From NCBI GenBank assembly GCA_937121175.1, contig CAKZKD010000005.1, positions 186,001 through 250,000 on the forward strand: a DNA stretch of 64,000 nucleotides. The letters run 5' to 3'. A program made the position numbers and the translations under genes. How positions within the stretch are numbered: the first letter of the stretch is position 1; the number at the start of each line of letters is the position of its first letter. The DNA comes from an uncultured Flavobacteriales bacterium (GTDB taxonomy: Bacteria; Bacteroidota; Bacteroidia; Flavobacteriales_G; Salibacteraceae). Of this stretch, positions 18,568 through 27,440 are shown one piece after another. The notes under the pieces were generated by a model. That model did not search any database. It was not told where the DNA came from and was given only the letters and a program-made list of their open reading frames with translations.

Positions 18568-19100
18568 ATTTCTGTGTTAACATTAACCATAATAACTTTG
18601 GCTAGTTTCTGATTCACTATTGTCGGAATCTTAATATTATGGTCGAGTAATTTAACTTCAAATGTACTGGTGGCGGTCACTTTATCGCCAACTTTCTTTA
18701 TTACAGCTTTAATAGTGCGCTCCTTTGTTATTCCATGGAGGGTCAAATTTCCTTTTAATTCTACCTGCTTTTCAAACGAGCCTTTAAAGTCAATTGCATC
18801 CTGTATTTTTCCAACAAACTTAATTTTTGGATACTTTGTACTTTCCATATAGTTTTCATTAAAATGCTCGCGTTGCAATTCGGAATTGAATCCTTGAAAA
18901 GAAATTACAGCTACTTGAAAGGCATAGGATTTCTTTTCTGTGTCAAGCAATCCTACTAACTTCTTCGAATCCGCTTGAATTAATTCTAAAGGCGCCTCAG
19001 ATCTAAATTCTACCGATGATTTAAACGTTTTGAAGACTGTCGAAACTGGCGTCGCAGAAAGAAACAATAAACTTAATCCAGTTAAAATGAGTGTTTTCAT
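18549..19100 (-). CDS. YceI family periplasmic lipid-binding protein
   Basis: YceI-like lipocalin-fold protein of 183 residues, probably periplasmic and binding an isoprenoid or other lipid. The N-terminus is a signal peptide (MKTLILTGLSLLFLSATPVS). Family features are FNSELQREHFNENYMES, YPKIKFVGKI, GNLTLHGITKERTI and a closing stretch with KVIMVNVNTEM. It lies 17 bp downstream of the DUF6090-like gene on the same strand and probably shares its transcript. Confidence 0.88.
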   Translation of the reverse strand: MKTLILTGLSLLFLSATPVSTVFKTFKSSVEFRSEAPLELIQADSKKLVGLLDTEKKSYAFQVAVISFQGFNSELQREHFNENYMESTKYPKIKFVGKIQDAIDFKGSFEKQVELKGNLTLHGITKERTIKAVIKKVGDKVTATSTFEVKLLDHNIKIPTIVNQKLAKVIMVNVNTEMLPKVK

Positions 19101-19117
19101 ATTTTAAATTTTGTTTG

Positions 19118-19894
19118 TTAGAGTAAATCCTCTAATTCGTCGAACTCAGCCTCAATCTCGGCCTCATCATTCACATTTACTTCTTCTATTACAATGTCTG
19201 ACTCTATATCTTTCGCTACTATTTCTTCTTCTAACGCAATTCGCACTTCTTCAATTTTCAGCAGCGCACCCTGCATATCGTAATAGTACGCTTCTATCAA
19301 CTTGTTGTAACGCTTCACTCGGTTAAATAGTTCCAATCTCAAGTTATTTTCAGACAAATTGGTGGAATAATTTTGATAATTAAAATGGTCTATCAAAAAA
19401 CCTGCCCACATTAAGCTATTTGTATAACTCATGAATAAATCACCCTTTTGCTGATTGGTTTGAAATGATTTATCCAATTCAAACAACAATATTTTCAACT
19501 CAGAATTTGTAATAAACTTAATATCACCACTACTTTCTAGGGCTTTATAGGTGTTGTTTGAAGGTACATAAGCAAAAAGGTAAGCAAGTCTATCCTCAAT
19601 TATTTGAATAATTTCTTTCTGATTAATTTCATCGGCATTACTCAAATTCTGCATCAACTCAACTGTAGTCGATAGCTTAATTTCGTAGTCCTTAATTCTT
19701 CTAGTTAGTTGGTTTTGATCTTTTATCATATCTGAATGCAGACTTTTAAGGTAAATCTCCTCTTTCTCAATTTTACGCTGGTCTTCATCCCAGTTCTCAA
19801 TTGCAAATGCTACCAAAATAGAAGCGATAATACCTAATGTCTCCAAGACATAGCCAGATACTTTAGCCCAATTAATCTTTTTAGAATCCTTCAT
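19118..19894 (-). CDS. DUF6090-like membrane protein
   Basis: A 258-residue protein of unknown function. The N-terminus has a basic stretch and one membrane segment with the recognisable run GIIASILVAFAIENWDEDQR, which resembles the DUF6090 group common in Flavobacteriia. A long, charged, probably coiled-coil region follows (KEEIYLKSLHSDMIKDQNQL), and the tail is very acidic (DEAEIEAEFDELEDLL). The ATG at 19894 fits better than a TTG three codons upstream. A perfect palindrome lies 25-46 bp upstream of this start. The assignment rests on the N-terminal motif only. Confidence 0.65.
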   Translation of the reverse strand: MKDSKKINWAKVSGYVLETLGIIASILVAFAIENWDEDQRKIEKEEIYLKSLHSDMIKDQNQLTRRIKDYEIKLSTTVELMQNLSNADEINQKEIIQIIEDRLAYLFAYVPSNNTYKALESSGDIKFITNSELKILLFELDKSFQTNQQKGDLFMSYTNSLMWAGFLIDHFNYQNYSTNLSENNLRLELFNRVKRYNKLIEAYYYDMQGALLKIEEVRIALEEEIVAKDIESDIVIEEVNVNDEAEIEAEFDELEDLL

Positions 19895-19918
19895 CACTGC
19901 CAAAAATACTCGTTCCTG

Positions 19919-19940
19919 TTGCAGATATTTATATCTGCAA
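19919..19940. promoter_or_regulatory. Perfect 22-bp palindrome, possible operator
   Basis: TTGCAGATAT and ATATCTGCAA are exact reverse complements with a TT spacer. On the minus strand the palindrome lies between a TACTTTG sequence (overlapping its edge, resembling a -7 box) and the DUF6090-like start. That is where a repressor would block transcription. The nearest regulator gene is the XRE/S24 protein at 20223. Confidence 0.5.
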
Positions 19941-19944
19941 AGTA

Positions 19945-20115
19945 TTATTGCAAATGAATAGTCAGTTGAACAAAACTGGCATTTTGTTGTAATTTTAAAA
20001 GAGTGTTCTCAACCTCCATTTTCGCTTCGAAACTTTCGCGAAAAAGTGCAGTGTTATACATAGCAATCCGTCGCTGAAACTGAAGGAAGAGTACATTCTT
20101 TTGTAAGTCGTACAT
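19945..20115 (-). CDS. Small open frame, 56 residues; possible remnant of a DUF6090-like paralogue
   Basis: The frame runs from ATG 20115 (or TTG 20124) to TAA 19947-19945. The peptide begins MYDLQKNVLFLQFQRRIAMY and has a LLKLQQN segment near the end. The RIAMYN...LLKL pattern resembles the C-terminal part of the neighbouring DUF6090-like protein (RVKRYNKLI...ALLKI), so it may be the tail of a decayed duplicate. It could equally be a chance frame. The rest of the gap between 19895 and 20222 holds the palindrome and nothing else I can support. Confidence 0.3.
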   Translation of the reverse strand: MYDLQKNVLFLQFQRRIAMYNTALFRESFEAKMEVENTLLKLQQNASFVQLTIHLQ

Positions 20116-20222
20116 CCAACTCAAGAGCGAATTAAGTTTAATTTTTATACAAATTCAATGGCAAGTACCTGAACTAGTAGTGCGAATTGATAAAAGAAGC
20201 GTTCTCTTTCTTAGAACATTAA

Positions 20223-20960
20223 TTATCCAACCTCAAAGCTGTTGAACGTTTCGAATCTCCATATCTCAACAATAGAGTTTATTGAAACTTTGTAAGGCTC
20301 ATAAATTCGATTGGTTGAAACCAACAGAAGGCTTTTTTCCGCAACAATGTTATTGTAAATCAATTTAAATACAACTCCATCATCTTTAGTAACTACAATG
20401 CAAGGTGTTCCATTCTTTAGTGTCTTCCAGTTATCTACAAAAGAAGCAGTTACCCAAGCACCATCAGCAACTGGTGGCATAGAGTCTCCTTTTATTTGAA
20501 AACACCGATACGATTTCTCTTTTTCTAAAAACGGTAGTTGAAATTTTGGTAACGACTCTATAAACTCTGGATTTTCATAACCTAAAGCATAACCTGCTTG
20601 TGCTTGTTGCTTCACTAGCTCTATATTTTCATTACCTTCTTTATCTGCTGTTTTCACGAGCAAACGAAGCTTAGAACCCGTAATATCGACATCAAATCCT
20701 TTTTCTATCCTTGATAATTCAAATTCCCCGATGACACTTACATCATAACGTAACAGCGCATCAACACTAATCTTAAAAAAATCTGATAAGGAAAGAATTA
20801 CCGAAAATGGCGGTTGTACACCTTTTTCGTATCCAATTAAACTGGTTCTTTTTAATTCTAATTCTTGGGCTAATTTAGTTTGGGAAAGACCCTTTCTTTT
20901 CCGCAAAAAAACAAGGTTTAATCCAAAACGATCGTTATTGGTATTTACTTTTTTGCTCAT
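20223..20960 (-). CDS. LexA/CI-like regulator: XRE helix-turn-helix plus S24 peptidase
   Basis: A 245-residue repressor. The N-terminal HTH_3 domain covers about residues 13-68 (LRKRKGLSQTKLAQELELKR, then SLIGYEKGVQPPF). The C-terminal S24 domain has an Ala122-Gly123 bond in QQAQAGYALG suited to autocleavage, the catalytic serine in KGDSMPP (Ser160) and the catalytic lysine in GVVFKLIY (Lys199). So it should be able to self-cleave in response to RecA or another signal. Its ATG follows the TAA of crcB with no gap. There is no prophage nearby, which argues for a chromosomal stress regulator. Confidence 0.85.
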   Translation of the reverse strand: MSKKVNTNNDRFGLNLVFLRKRKGLSQTKLAQELELKRTSLIGYEKGVQPPFSVILSLSDFFKISVDALLRYDVSVIGEFELSRIEKGFDVDITGSKLRLLVKTADKEGNENIELVKQQAQAGYALGYENPEFIESLPKFQLPFLEKEKSYRCFQIKGDSMPPVADGAWVTASFVDNWKTLKNGTPCIVVTKDDGVVFKLIYNNIVAEKSLLLVSTNRIYEPYKVSINSIVEIWRFETFNSFEVG

Positions 20961-21326
20961 TTAATTAAACACCCTCCATCCTACGAAAAACATAAAAAAA
21001 GAAAGAACCAAGGAACCGAATGTATATAAGGCAAACTGCAAATAAATCCCTGACTTCAAGAAGGTTAAAGCGTCATACGAAAAGGTAGAAAACGTAGTAA
21101 ACCCTCCACAAAAACCAACCGTAAGCATTAGTGCAACTATACTTGAAGAATCTTGTTGCCTTGCAAAATAAGCTAGCAATCCTCCCAAGAGAAATGAACC
21201 TAAAATATTTACAGTACCAGTTACAAGAGAAGAGGAAAAAGCTAATCTATTGATTAGAACATCTCCAAGTTGGTAACGGATTACGCTACCTATTCCGCCG
21301 CCTATGAATATCGCCAAAAACTTCAT
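20961..21326 (-). CDS. crcB: Fluoride channel CrcB/Fluc
   Basis: Small four-helix membrane protein of 121 residues that exports fluoride as a dual-topology dimer. The family residues are plain: GGGIGSVIRYQLG at the N-terminus, VNILGSFLLGGL, and GFCGGFTTFSTFSYDA with the TTFST segment that lines the pore. The gene starts directly after kdtA, leaving no room for its own fluoride riboswitch, so it is expressed from the upstream operon. Confidence 0.95.
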   Translation of the reverse strand: MKFLAIFIGGGIGSVIRYQLGDVLINRLAFSSSLVTGTVNILGSFLLGGLLAYFARQQDSSSIVALMLTVGFCGGFTTFSTFSYDALTFLKSGIYLQFALYTFGSLVLSFFMFFVGWRVFN

Positions 21327-22568
21327 TTACAAGTATGATTTTAAGTGCTTAACTACCATTTCAGTAGCGCCCTGGTTTTGGTGTATGTAGGATTCACAAA
21401 TCTGCGACCGTTCTTTTAATTGCATGGGGTTCATTAACAGGGCAGATTGCTCAAAAAACTCTTTGTACGACTTTATTGATACAGCTCCTCCTTGCTCAAT
21501 AAGGTCTTCAGCTTCACCAAACTTTTTATAATTTGGCCCAAAAAGTATTGGTAAACCAAAAGTTGCAGGCTCTAAAATATTATGAATACCATCAGAGAAG
21601 CCTCCTCCAATAAAAGCCCAGCTTCCATATTTGTATATTTCTTTCAAAACACCAATGCAATCTAGAATTAATACTTGGCCTTTTGGCTCTTCTAAACCCA
21701 GTTCGACTTGAGAATACCTAACAGATGACACAGAAAGTTTTTCCATAAACTCGGTAATTTTTTGAGGGTTAATTTCATGGGGTGCCATTATTATTTTGCC
21801 TGAAAATGCACCTGAATTCAACCATTTCATTACATAATCCTCTTCCGTTTTCCAAGAACTGCCAACAACCACAGCCTTTCGATTATCCAAGAATGATTCA
21901 ACAATAGCATTATCCTTTCCAGAAGACAACACCTCCAAAACACGATCTATTCTAGTATCTCCTGTAACCATGGTATTGTCAATATCCAACCCTTTAAGCA
22001 GTTCATTTGTTTTTTCGTCCTGCACAAAAAACAACGTTGGTAATTTTAGGACTTGTCTGTAACGAGAGCCATACCATTGAAAGAACAAATGGCTTTCTGT
22101 AAGCTTTGCTGAAATTAAAAACAATGGAATTTGCCGACCTGAAAGTTCTTTAAAATAGAATAGCCAGAACTCATACTTTACAAAAACAACAATTTTAGGT
22201 TTGACAATTTCTATAAACTGCTTGGCGTTTGGTTTATTGTCCAGTGGCAGGTAATGCACTGAATTGGCTTTTGAATAATTGGAATGTTGTAAATAACCAC
22301 TCGGACTAAAAAAAGTAAGTAAATAGAAATGATCAGGTTGTTCAACTTTCAATCTTTCGAGCACAGTTCTACCCTGCTCAAACTCACCGGTTGATGAAGC
22401 ATGAAACCAAATAACAGGTTTATCATTACCTATTAAACTAGATTTTAATTTTTGCTGCCAGCCTTTTCGACCATTGACCCAATGGTTGGCTTTTTCTTTC
22501 CCAAAGATGGCCGCAATTCTAATAGCAAAGCCATACAGCGAGACGATTATAGTATATAGATACTCGAT
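21327..22568 (-). CDS. kdtA: 3-deoxy-D-manno-octulosonic acid (Kdo) transferase, non-canonical start
   Basis: GT30 enzyme that adds Kdo to lipid A precursor at the cytoplasmic side of the inner membrane. The first ATG/GTG/TTG in frame is a GTG at 22364, which would remove the whole N-terminal start of the family. The open frame continues upstream to a TAA at 22592-22590 and encodes exactly what KdtA needs: a membrane anchor (EYLYTIIVSLYGFAIRIAAI), then HWVNGRKGW, and WFHASSTGEFEQGR with the catalytic Glu. I place the start at ATC 22568, two bases after the stop of the upstream gene, giving 413 residues, the usual length. The C-terminal half has FIGGGFSDGIHNILEPATFG. The exact initiation codon is inference. 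Confidence 0.85.
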   Translation of the reverse strand: MEYLYTIIVSLYGFAIRIAAIFGKEKANHWVNGRKGWQQKLKSSLIGNDKPVIWFHASSTGEFEQGRTVLERLKVEQPDHFYLLTFFSPSGYLQHSNYSKANSVHYLPLDNKPNAKQFIEIVKPKIVVFVKYEFWLFYFKELSGRQIPLFLISAKLTESHLFFQWYGSRYRQVLKLPTLFFVQDEKTNELLKGLDIDNTMVTGDTRIDRVLEVLSSGKDNAIVESFLDNRKAVVVGSSWKTEEDYVMKWLNSGAFSGKIIMAPHEINPQKITEFMEKLSVSSVRYSQVELGLEEPKGQVLILDCIGVLKEIYKYGSWAFIGGGFSDGIHNILEPATFGLPILFGPNYKKFGEAEDLIEQGGAVSIKSYKEFFEQSALLMNPMQLKERSQICESYIHQNQGATEMVVKHLKSYL

Positions 22569-22570
22569 AA

Positions 22571-23353
22571 CTAATCGAAATAAAAATCCTTAGGAGCTCT
22601 CTTATAGATTGGAATCATCCAACCAAACTTAAATCCAATGGACGAGTCAAATCGTTTGTCTGAATCCTTCCTTTTCTCCGTAAAATTATAAGCTCTTCGG
22701 TTTTGGGTAAATGATTCATTCAATTCAATACCAGCGTAAATATTTATCAATTTCTTATTACTAAATAGCTGATAACCCACAAACTGAGAAAGCATTAAAC
22801 CGTTCGTCATCCTATCGTAACCTTTTTGGTAAGGCCAAGCCAATTGTGGCGTATTCACTTGTCGGTCTTCAACCCGCATTTTGTGCTGCATCATACCTAC
22901 TCCTATTCGAACCAATAAACCCGAATTATCATTAGGTTTCCCCATCGAAAACACCTTTCCAATACTCCCCCTAATCTGCCATCCTCTCAGTGAAACTAAT
23001 AAATCTGCAGCATTCCCATCTCTGTCAAGAATTGTACTTGTGCTAGTTAGTAAGTTATCAATAATAGTTCTCTCTCTAATTTGGTTTCCGAAAATGAACA
23101 CTCCTTCCGCGCCATATTCCAAGTTATTTTTTGCCTTATAAAAAAAGCCACCTCCAATTCCATGAAAATAACCAAATCGGCTTGCAAGGTCTCCACCGGG
23201 CAATTGAAAAGAATAGGTTATATCGATATGAGAAACACTGATTGCTGAATCTGAAATACTTTTTTGAGCCCATATTTTTGTGGGAAAAAGCAATACTAAA
23301 AACACCAGAACAGGTAAATGTAAGATGCTTTTATTATCCTTCGAAACACTCAT
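22571..23353 (-). CDS. Outer-membrane beta-barrel protein, unknown function
   Basis: A 260-residue protein with a signal peptide (LPVLVFLVLLFPTKIWAQ). The body is made of alternating strands typical of a small outer-membrane barrel (GGGFFYKAKNNLEYGAEGVF, GLLVRIGVGMM, LINIYAGIELNE), ending in an aromatic FYFD. It is the first gene of an operon with kdtA, crcB and the S24 regulator. A -33/-7 promoter of Bacteroidota type lies upstream. I do not know a specific function; a role in envelope or LPS maintenance is only suggested by kdtA next to it. Confidence 0.75.
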   Translation of the reverse strand: MSVSKDNKSILHLPVLVFLVLLFPTKIWAQKSISDSAISVSHIDITYSFQLPGGDLASRFGYFHGIGGGFFYKAKNNLEYGAEGVFIFGNQIRERTIIDNLLTSTSTILDRDGNAADLLVSLRGWQIRGSIGKVFSMGKPNDNSGLLVRIGVGMMQHKMRVEDRQVNTPQLAWPYQKGYDRMTNGLMLSQFVGYQLFSNKKLINIYAGIELNESFTQNRRAYNFTEKRKDSDKRFDSSIGFKFGWMIPIYKRAPKDFYFD

Positions 23354-23384
23354 GTAAGTTAGACTTTTAGGGCTTTTGAGGCTG

Positions 23385-23416
23385 CAAATTTAACTATATT
23401 CGCGTTTTATTTTCAA
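23385..23416 (-). promoter_or_regulatory. Bacteroidota-type promoter of the barrel-kdtA-crcB operon
   Basis: On the minus strand a TTG (23416-23414) is followed after 21 bases by TAAATTTG (23392-23385), matching TTG-N19-21-TAnnTTTG. The gene start is at 23353. On the plus strand the overlapping TATATTCG at 23395-23402 may serve the divergent aminotransferase gene. Confidence 0.6.
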
Positions 23417-23429
23417 GCAATTAATTTAA

Positions 23430-24560
23430 ATGAAAAACTTACAACTAGTTGACCTCAAAACTCAATACGAAAGAATTGAAGAAGAGGTAAATACAGCAGT
23501 TCTAAACGTTATTAAATCGACCGCATTTATTAATGGACCAGAGGTAAAATCCTTTCAAAAAGAATTTGAAGAGTATTTAAATGTAAAGCACGTAATTCCA
23601 TGTGCTAACGGCACTGATGCTTTACAAATTTCTCTAATGGCTCTAGGATTACAGCCTGGCGACGAAGTAATATCTCCAAGTTTCACGTATATAGCTACGG
23701 CAGAGGTAATTGGGCTTCTTAACCTTACTCCGGTTTTTGTCGATGTTGACAAAGAAACTTTTTGCATGGACCCAGAATCCTTAAAAAATGCGATTTCAAC
23801 TAAAACCAAAGCAATAGTTCCAGTGCATCTTTATGGTCATTGTGCTCCAATGGACGAAATCATGGAAGTTGCCAATGAACACGGTATTCCTGTTATAGAA
23901 GACACTGCACAAGGTATTGGATCAAACTACACAGGTAAGGATGGAACGTCTAAAAAAGCTGGTACGATTGGGACTGTCGGTACTACATCTTTTTTTCCGT
24001 CAAAAAATTTAGGTTGCTATGGAGATGGTGGTGCAATTATGACCAATGATGATGATTTGGCTGCTATGATCAGAATGGTATCTAACCACGGTCAAAGTAA
24101 AAGGTATTACCATGATGTAATTGGGGTGAATAGTAGGTTAGACTCGATTCAAGCGGCAATTCTTAGAATCAAACTTCGACATTTAGACACCTATTTGGCA
24201 GATAGAAACAAAGCTGCCTCTTATTACAATGATGTCTTCTCTGAAAGACCAGAATTGACTGTTCCTAAAATTGCAGGATATTCAGATCATGGCTTCCACC
24301 AATACACATTAATACTAAACGGAGTAGATAGAGACGAACTAATGAACCACCTGGACAAGAAAGGCATACCGAGCAATATATACTACCCACTACCGGTGCA
24401 CGAACAAAAATCTTTCGAAGGTCGATTCATTGAAAGGGTAAACCTTGACAATACTGACTATCTGAAAATGAAAGTAATTTCCCTTCCAATGCATACGGAA
24501 CTAACAGATGATCAATTGGAATTCATTACATCATCGGTAATTGAATATTTAGATCAATAA
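23430..24560 (+). CDS. DegT/DnrJ/EryC1 sugar aminotransferase (WbpE-like)
   Basis: PLP-dependent aminotransferase of 376 residues that aminates a 3- or 4-keto nucleotide sugar. Visible are CANGTDALQISLMALGL, SFTYIATAEVIGL, EDTAQGIGSNY and the PLP lysine in FFPSKNLGCYGDGGAI, followed by VSNHGQSKRYYHDVIGVNSR typical of WbpE-type enzymes. It heads a run of six sugar-nucleotide genes. With a WbpD-like acetyltransferase and a WbpA-like dehydrogenase downstream, amination of UDP-3-keto-GlcNAc uronate is likely, but the WbpB oxidase that would make this substrate is not in the window. Confidence 0.9.
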   Translation: MKNLQLVDLKTQYERIEEEVNTAVLNVIKSTAFINGPEVKSFQKEFEEYLNVKHVIPCANGTDALQISLMALGLQPGDEVISPSFTYIATAEVIGLLNLTPVFVDVDKETFCMDPESLKNAISTKTKAIVPVHLYGHCAPMDEIMEVANEHGIPVIEDTAQGIGSNYTGKDGTSKKAGTIGTVGTTSFFPSKNLGCYGDGGAIMTNDDDLAAMIRMVSNHGQSKRYYHDVIGVNSRLDSIQAAILRIKLRHLDTYLADRNKAASYYNDVFSERPELTVPKIAGYSDHGFHQYTLILNGVDRDELMNHLDKKGIPSNIYYPLPVHEQKSFEGRFIERVNLDNTDYLKMKVISLPMHTELTDDQLEFITSSVIEYLDQ

Positions 24561-24581
24561 TTTTAAACACATTATAAATAA

Positions 24582-25880
24582 ATGAAAGTAGCTGTAGTTG
24601 GCACAGGGTATGTCGGTTTGGTAACAGGCACATGTCTCGCTGAAACTGGCAACCACGTGATTTGCGTTGATATTGACGCAAAGAAGGTTGAAAAAATGAA
24701 AAATGGTCAGGTGCCAATCTATGAACCAGGTCTTGAACTGCTCTTTGAAAGAAACATTGCACAGGGTAGGCTAAGTTTCACAACTGATTTAAAATCCGCA
24801 GTAGATGAATGCCAGTACATTTTCTTAGCACTGCCTACCCCTCCTGGAGAGGATGGCTCTGCAGACCTTTCGTACATTCTTGGTGTTGCAAATGAGTTAG
24901 GAAAAATAATTTCTGATTACAAAGTAATCATTGACAAAAGTACTGTTCCTGTAGGTACAGCTGAAAAAGTTCAATCGGCAATTGCCGCCAATACTAACTG
25001 TGAATTTGATGTAGTTTCAAATCCCGAATTTTTGAGAGAAGGCTTTGCTGTCGATGATTTCATGAAACCTGACAGAGTAGTTGTTGGCCTATCGTCCGAC
25101 AAGGCAAAACGACACATGGACGAGTTATACAAACCTTTTGTACGACAAGGCAACCCGATAATCTATATGGATGAAAAATCCGCAGAACTTACAAAGTATG
25201 CGGCGAATTCATTTTTAGCAACCAAAATCACCTTCATGAACGAAATCGCTAACATTTGCGAAAAGGTAGGCGCGAATGTTGACCAAGTTAGGATGGGAAT
25301 GGGTTCAGACACTCGAATTGGTAAAAGATTTTTATTTCCGGGTATTGGATACGGAGGTAGTTGTTTCCCTAAAGATGTACAAGCATTAGTTAAATCTTCG
25401 AATGAAGTGGATTACAATTTTGAAATTTTAGATGCTGTAATGGAAGTAAATCAAACCCAAAAAACAAAGCTATTCCCGCGACTTAAATCATTCTTTAACG
25501 ATGATTTAAAAGGAAAGAAAATAGCTATTTGGGGTCTTGCATTCAAACCTAATACTGATGATATTAGAGAGGCTCCAGCGCTTTATAACATTGATTTATT
25601 ATTAGAAGCAGGTGCTAGGATAACTGCCTTTGATCCGGAAGCGATGGAAAACGTGAAAGAATTGTATCAAGACAAAATAACCTACGCATCGAACCAATAC
25701 GAAGCTACTGAGGATTGTGATGCACTCTTAATTTGTACGGAATGGCAAGTATTTAGAACACCGGACTTCAATTTGCTAGCTTCAAAAATTAATTCCAAAG
25801 CAGTTTTTGATGGGAGAAATTTATACAATAAAGAAGATATGACAGATCGTGGATTCAAGTACTTTAGTATCGGACGCTAA
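24582..25880 (+). CDS. ugd: UDP-glucose 6-dehydrogenase
   Basis: Oxidises UDP-glucose to UDP-glucuronate with two NAD+. The 432-residue protein has the N-terminal NAD loop [54 protein letters not shown], and the catalytic cysteine in [16 protein letters not shown], with a C-terminal [16 protein letters not shown]. It begins 21 bp after the aminotransferase, and its TAA overlaps the next ATG by one base. Its product is the substrate of the following gene. Confidence 0.96.
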   Translation: MKVAVVGTGYVGLVTGTCLAETGNHVICVDIDAKKVEKMKNGQVPIYEPGLELLFERNIAQGRLSFTTDLKSAVDECQYIFLALPTPPGEDGSADLSYILGVANELGKIISDYKVIIDKSTVPVGTAEKVQSAIAANTNCEFDVVSNPEFLREGFAVDDFMKPDRVVVGLSSDKAKRHMDELYKPFVRQGNPIIYMDEKSAELTKYAANSFLATKITFMNEIANICEKVGANVDQVRMGMGSDTRIGKRFLFPGIGYGGSCFPKDVQALVKSSNEVDYNFEILDAVMEVNQTQKTKLFPRLKSFFNDDLKGKKIAIWGLAFKPNTDDIREAPALYNIDLLLEAGARITAFDPEAMENVKELYQDKITYASNQYEATEDCDALLICTEWQVFRTPDFNLLASKINSKAVFDGRNLYNKEDMTDRGFKYFSIGR

Positions 25881-26866
25881 TGGAACAAGTATTAATAACA
25901 GGTGCGGCAGGTTTCTTGGGTTCTCACTTGTGTGAGCGATTTCTGAACGAAGGGTATAAGGTTATAGGAATGGACAACCTTATTACTGGAAACCTGGCCA
26001 ATATAGACCATTTAATGAGCAAAGAAAACTTTGTGTTTTCGCATCATGACGTTTCTAATTTTGTTCATGTCTCAGGAAAACTCAAGTACATTTTGCACTT
26101 CGCCTCTCCGGCAAGCCCAATAGACTATTTAAAAATTCCAATTCAAACCCTTAAAGTTGGTTCTCTTGGAACTCATAATCTCCTGGGGTTGGCTAAAGCA
26201 AAAGGTGCAAGGATTCTTGTTGCAAGTACAAGTGAAGTATATGGAGATCCTACTGTCCATCCACAACCTGAAGAGTATTGGGGTAACGTGAACCCCGTTG
26301 GTCCAAGAGGGGTGTATGATGAAGCTAAAAGATTTCAAGAAGCTATTACTATGGCTTATCATAACTTTCACAAGGTGGAGACTAGAATCGTTCGAATTTT
26401 CAATACTTATGGCCCTCGAATGAGATTGAACGATGGTAGGGTTCTGCCCGCATTTATCGGTCAAGCATTAAGAGGTGAATCACTTACGGTTTTTGGTGAT
26501 GGAAGCCAAACTCGTTCCTTTTGTTTTGTAGATGACTTAGTTGAAGGAATTTATAAGTTGTTACTTTCGGATTACTCCATGCCTATGAATATTGGAAATC
26601 CTGATGAAATTACCATCGGTGACTTCGCAGAGGAAATCATTAAACTCACCAATACCGACCAGAAGGTTATTTATAAAGATTTACCGGTAAATGACCCTAA
26701 ACAGCGAAGACCAAATATTGAAAAAGCCACAACGATATTAGGTTGGACACCTAAAGTTGATAGAGCCGAGGGATTAAAAATTACTTACGATTACTTTAAG
26801 TCACTAAACTCTGATGAACTTTATAAAACGGAGCACAATGACTTTTCTGATTATATAAAAAAGTAA
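25880..26866 (+). CDS. UDP-glucuronate decarboxylase (UDP-xylose synthase-like SDR)
   Basis: Extended short-chain dehydrogenase of 328 residues that would turn UDP-glucuronate into UDP-xylose. It has [14 protein letters not shown] for [27 protein letters not shown], and [20 protein letters not shown], where the YxxxK catalytic pair sits in the context seen in UXS enzymes (GPRxxYDExKR). Gene order directly after ugd supports this role. A 4-keto intermediate or a different 4-epimerase activity remains possible. Confidence 0.85.
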   Translation: MEQVLITGAAGFLGSHLCERFLNEGYKVIGMDNLITGNLANIDHLMSKENFVFSHHDVSNFVHVSGKLKYILHFASPASPIDYLKIPIQTLKVGSLGTHNLLGLAKAKGARILVASTSEVYGDPTVHPQPEEYWGNVNPVGPRGVYDEAKRFQEAITMAYHNFHKVETRIVRIFNTYGPRMRLNDGRVLPAFIGQALRGESLTVFGDGSQTRSFCFVDDLVEGIYKLLLSDYSMPMNIGNPDEITIGDFAEEIIKLTNTDQKVIYKDLPVNDPKQRRPNIEKATTILGWTPKVDRAEGLKITYDYFKSLNSDELYKTEHNDFSDYIKK

Positions 26867-27439
26867 ATGGGTTACTTTACACACGAATCAGTAGTGATTG
26901 ACAATGGTTGCGAAATTGGTGACGGATCCAAAATCTGGCATTTTTCGCATATTATGAAAGATTGCATCATTGGTAACAATTGTAATATTGGTCAAAACTG
27001 TGTAATATCCCCTCAAGTAGTTTTAGGTAGTAATGTTAAAATTCAAAATAACGTTTCAGTTTACACAGGGGTTATTTGCGAGGATGATGTTTTTCTTGGC
27101 CCTTCAATGGTATTTACAAACGTAAACAATCCAAGAAGCGGTGTAAATAGGCAAGGACAGTACGAAAAAACAATTGTACGCAAGGGTGCTTCAATTGGAG
27201 CAAATGCGACTGTAATATGCGGTAATAACATAGGAAAATATGCTTTTGTAGGTGCCGGTACGGTTGTAACAAAGGAAGTTGATGATTATGCTTTGGTAGT
27301 TGGCAATCCATCCAAGCATATAGGATGGATGAGTGAATTCGGGTCAAAGCTTAATTTCAATGATAAAGGAATCGCTGTATGTGCCGAATCAAAGGAAAAG
27401 TATAAACTAACTAATGGAAAGGTTAGAAAAATAAACTAA
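26867..27439 (+). CDS. Left-handed beta-helix N-acetyltransferase (WbpD-like)
   Basis: A 190-residue hexapeptide-repeat transferase, with turns such as [17 protein letters not shown] and [12 protein letters not shown] and an insert [19 protein letters not shown], typical of WbpD, the enzyme acetylating the 3-amino group of UDP-2-acetamido-3-amino-2,3-dideoxy-glucuronate. A C-terminal tail of about 40 residues follows the helix. It directly abuts the UXS-like gene. Together with the WbpE-like aminotransferase and the WbpA-like dehydrogenase it points to a diacetamido uronic acid in the polysaccharide. Confidence 0.88.
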   Translation: MGYFTHESVVIDNGCEIGDGSKIWHFSHIMKDCIIGNNCNIGQNCVISPQVVLGSNVKIQNNVSVYTGVICEDDVFLGPSMVFTNVNNPRSGVNRQGQYEKTIVRKGASIGANATVICGNNIGKYAFVGAGTVVTKEVDDYALVVGNPSKHIGWMSEFGSKLNFNDKGIAVCAESKEKYKLTNGKVRKIN

Positions 27440-27440
27440 T

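Noticed and set aside
18549-20960. Prophage or mobile island around the S24/XRE repressor
   Set aside because: No integrase, recombinase, direct repeats or phage structural genes; the repressor is in a core operon with crcB and kdtA.
21320-21335. Fluoride riboswitch before crcB
   Set aside because: crcB starts immediately after the kdtA stop, so there is no room for the aptamer.
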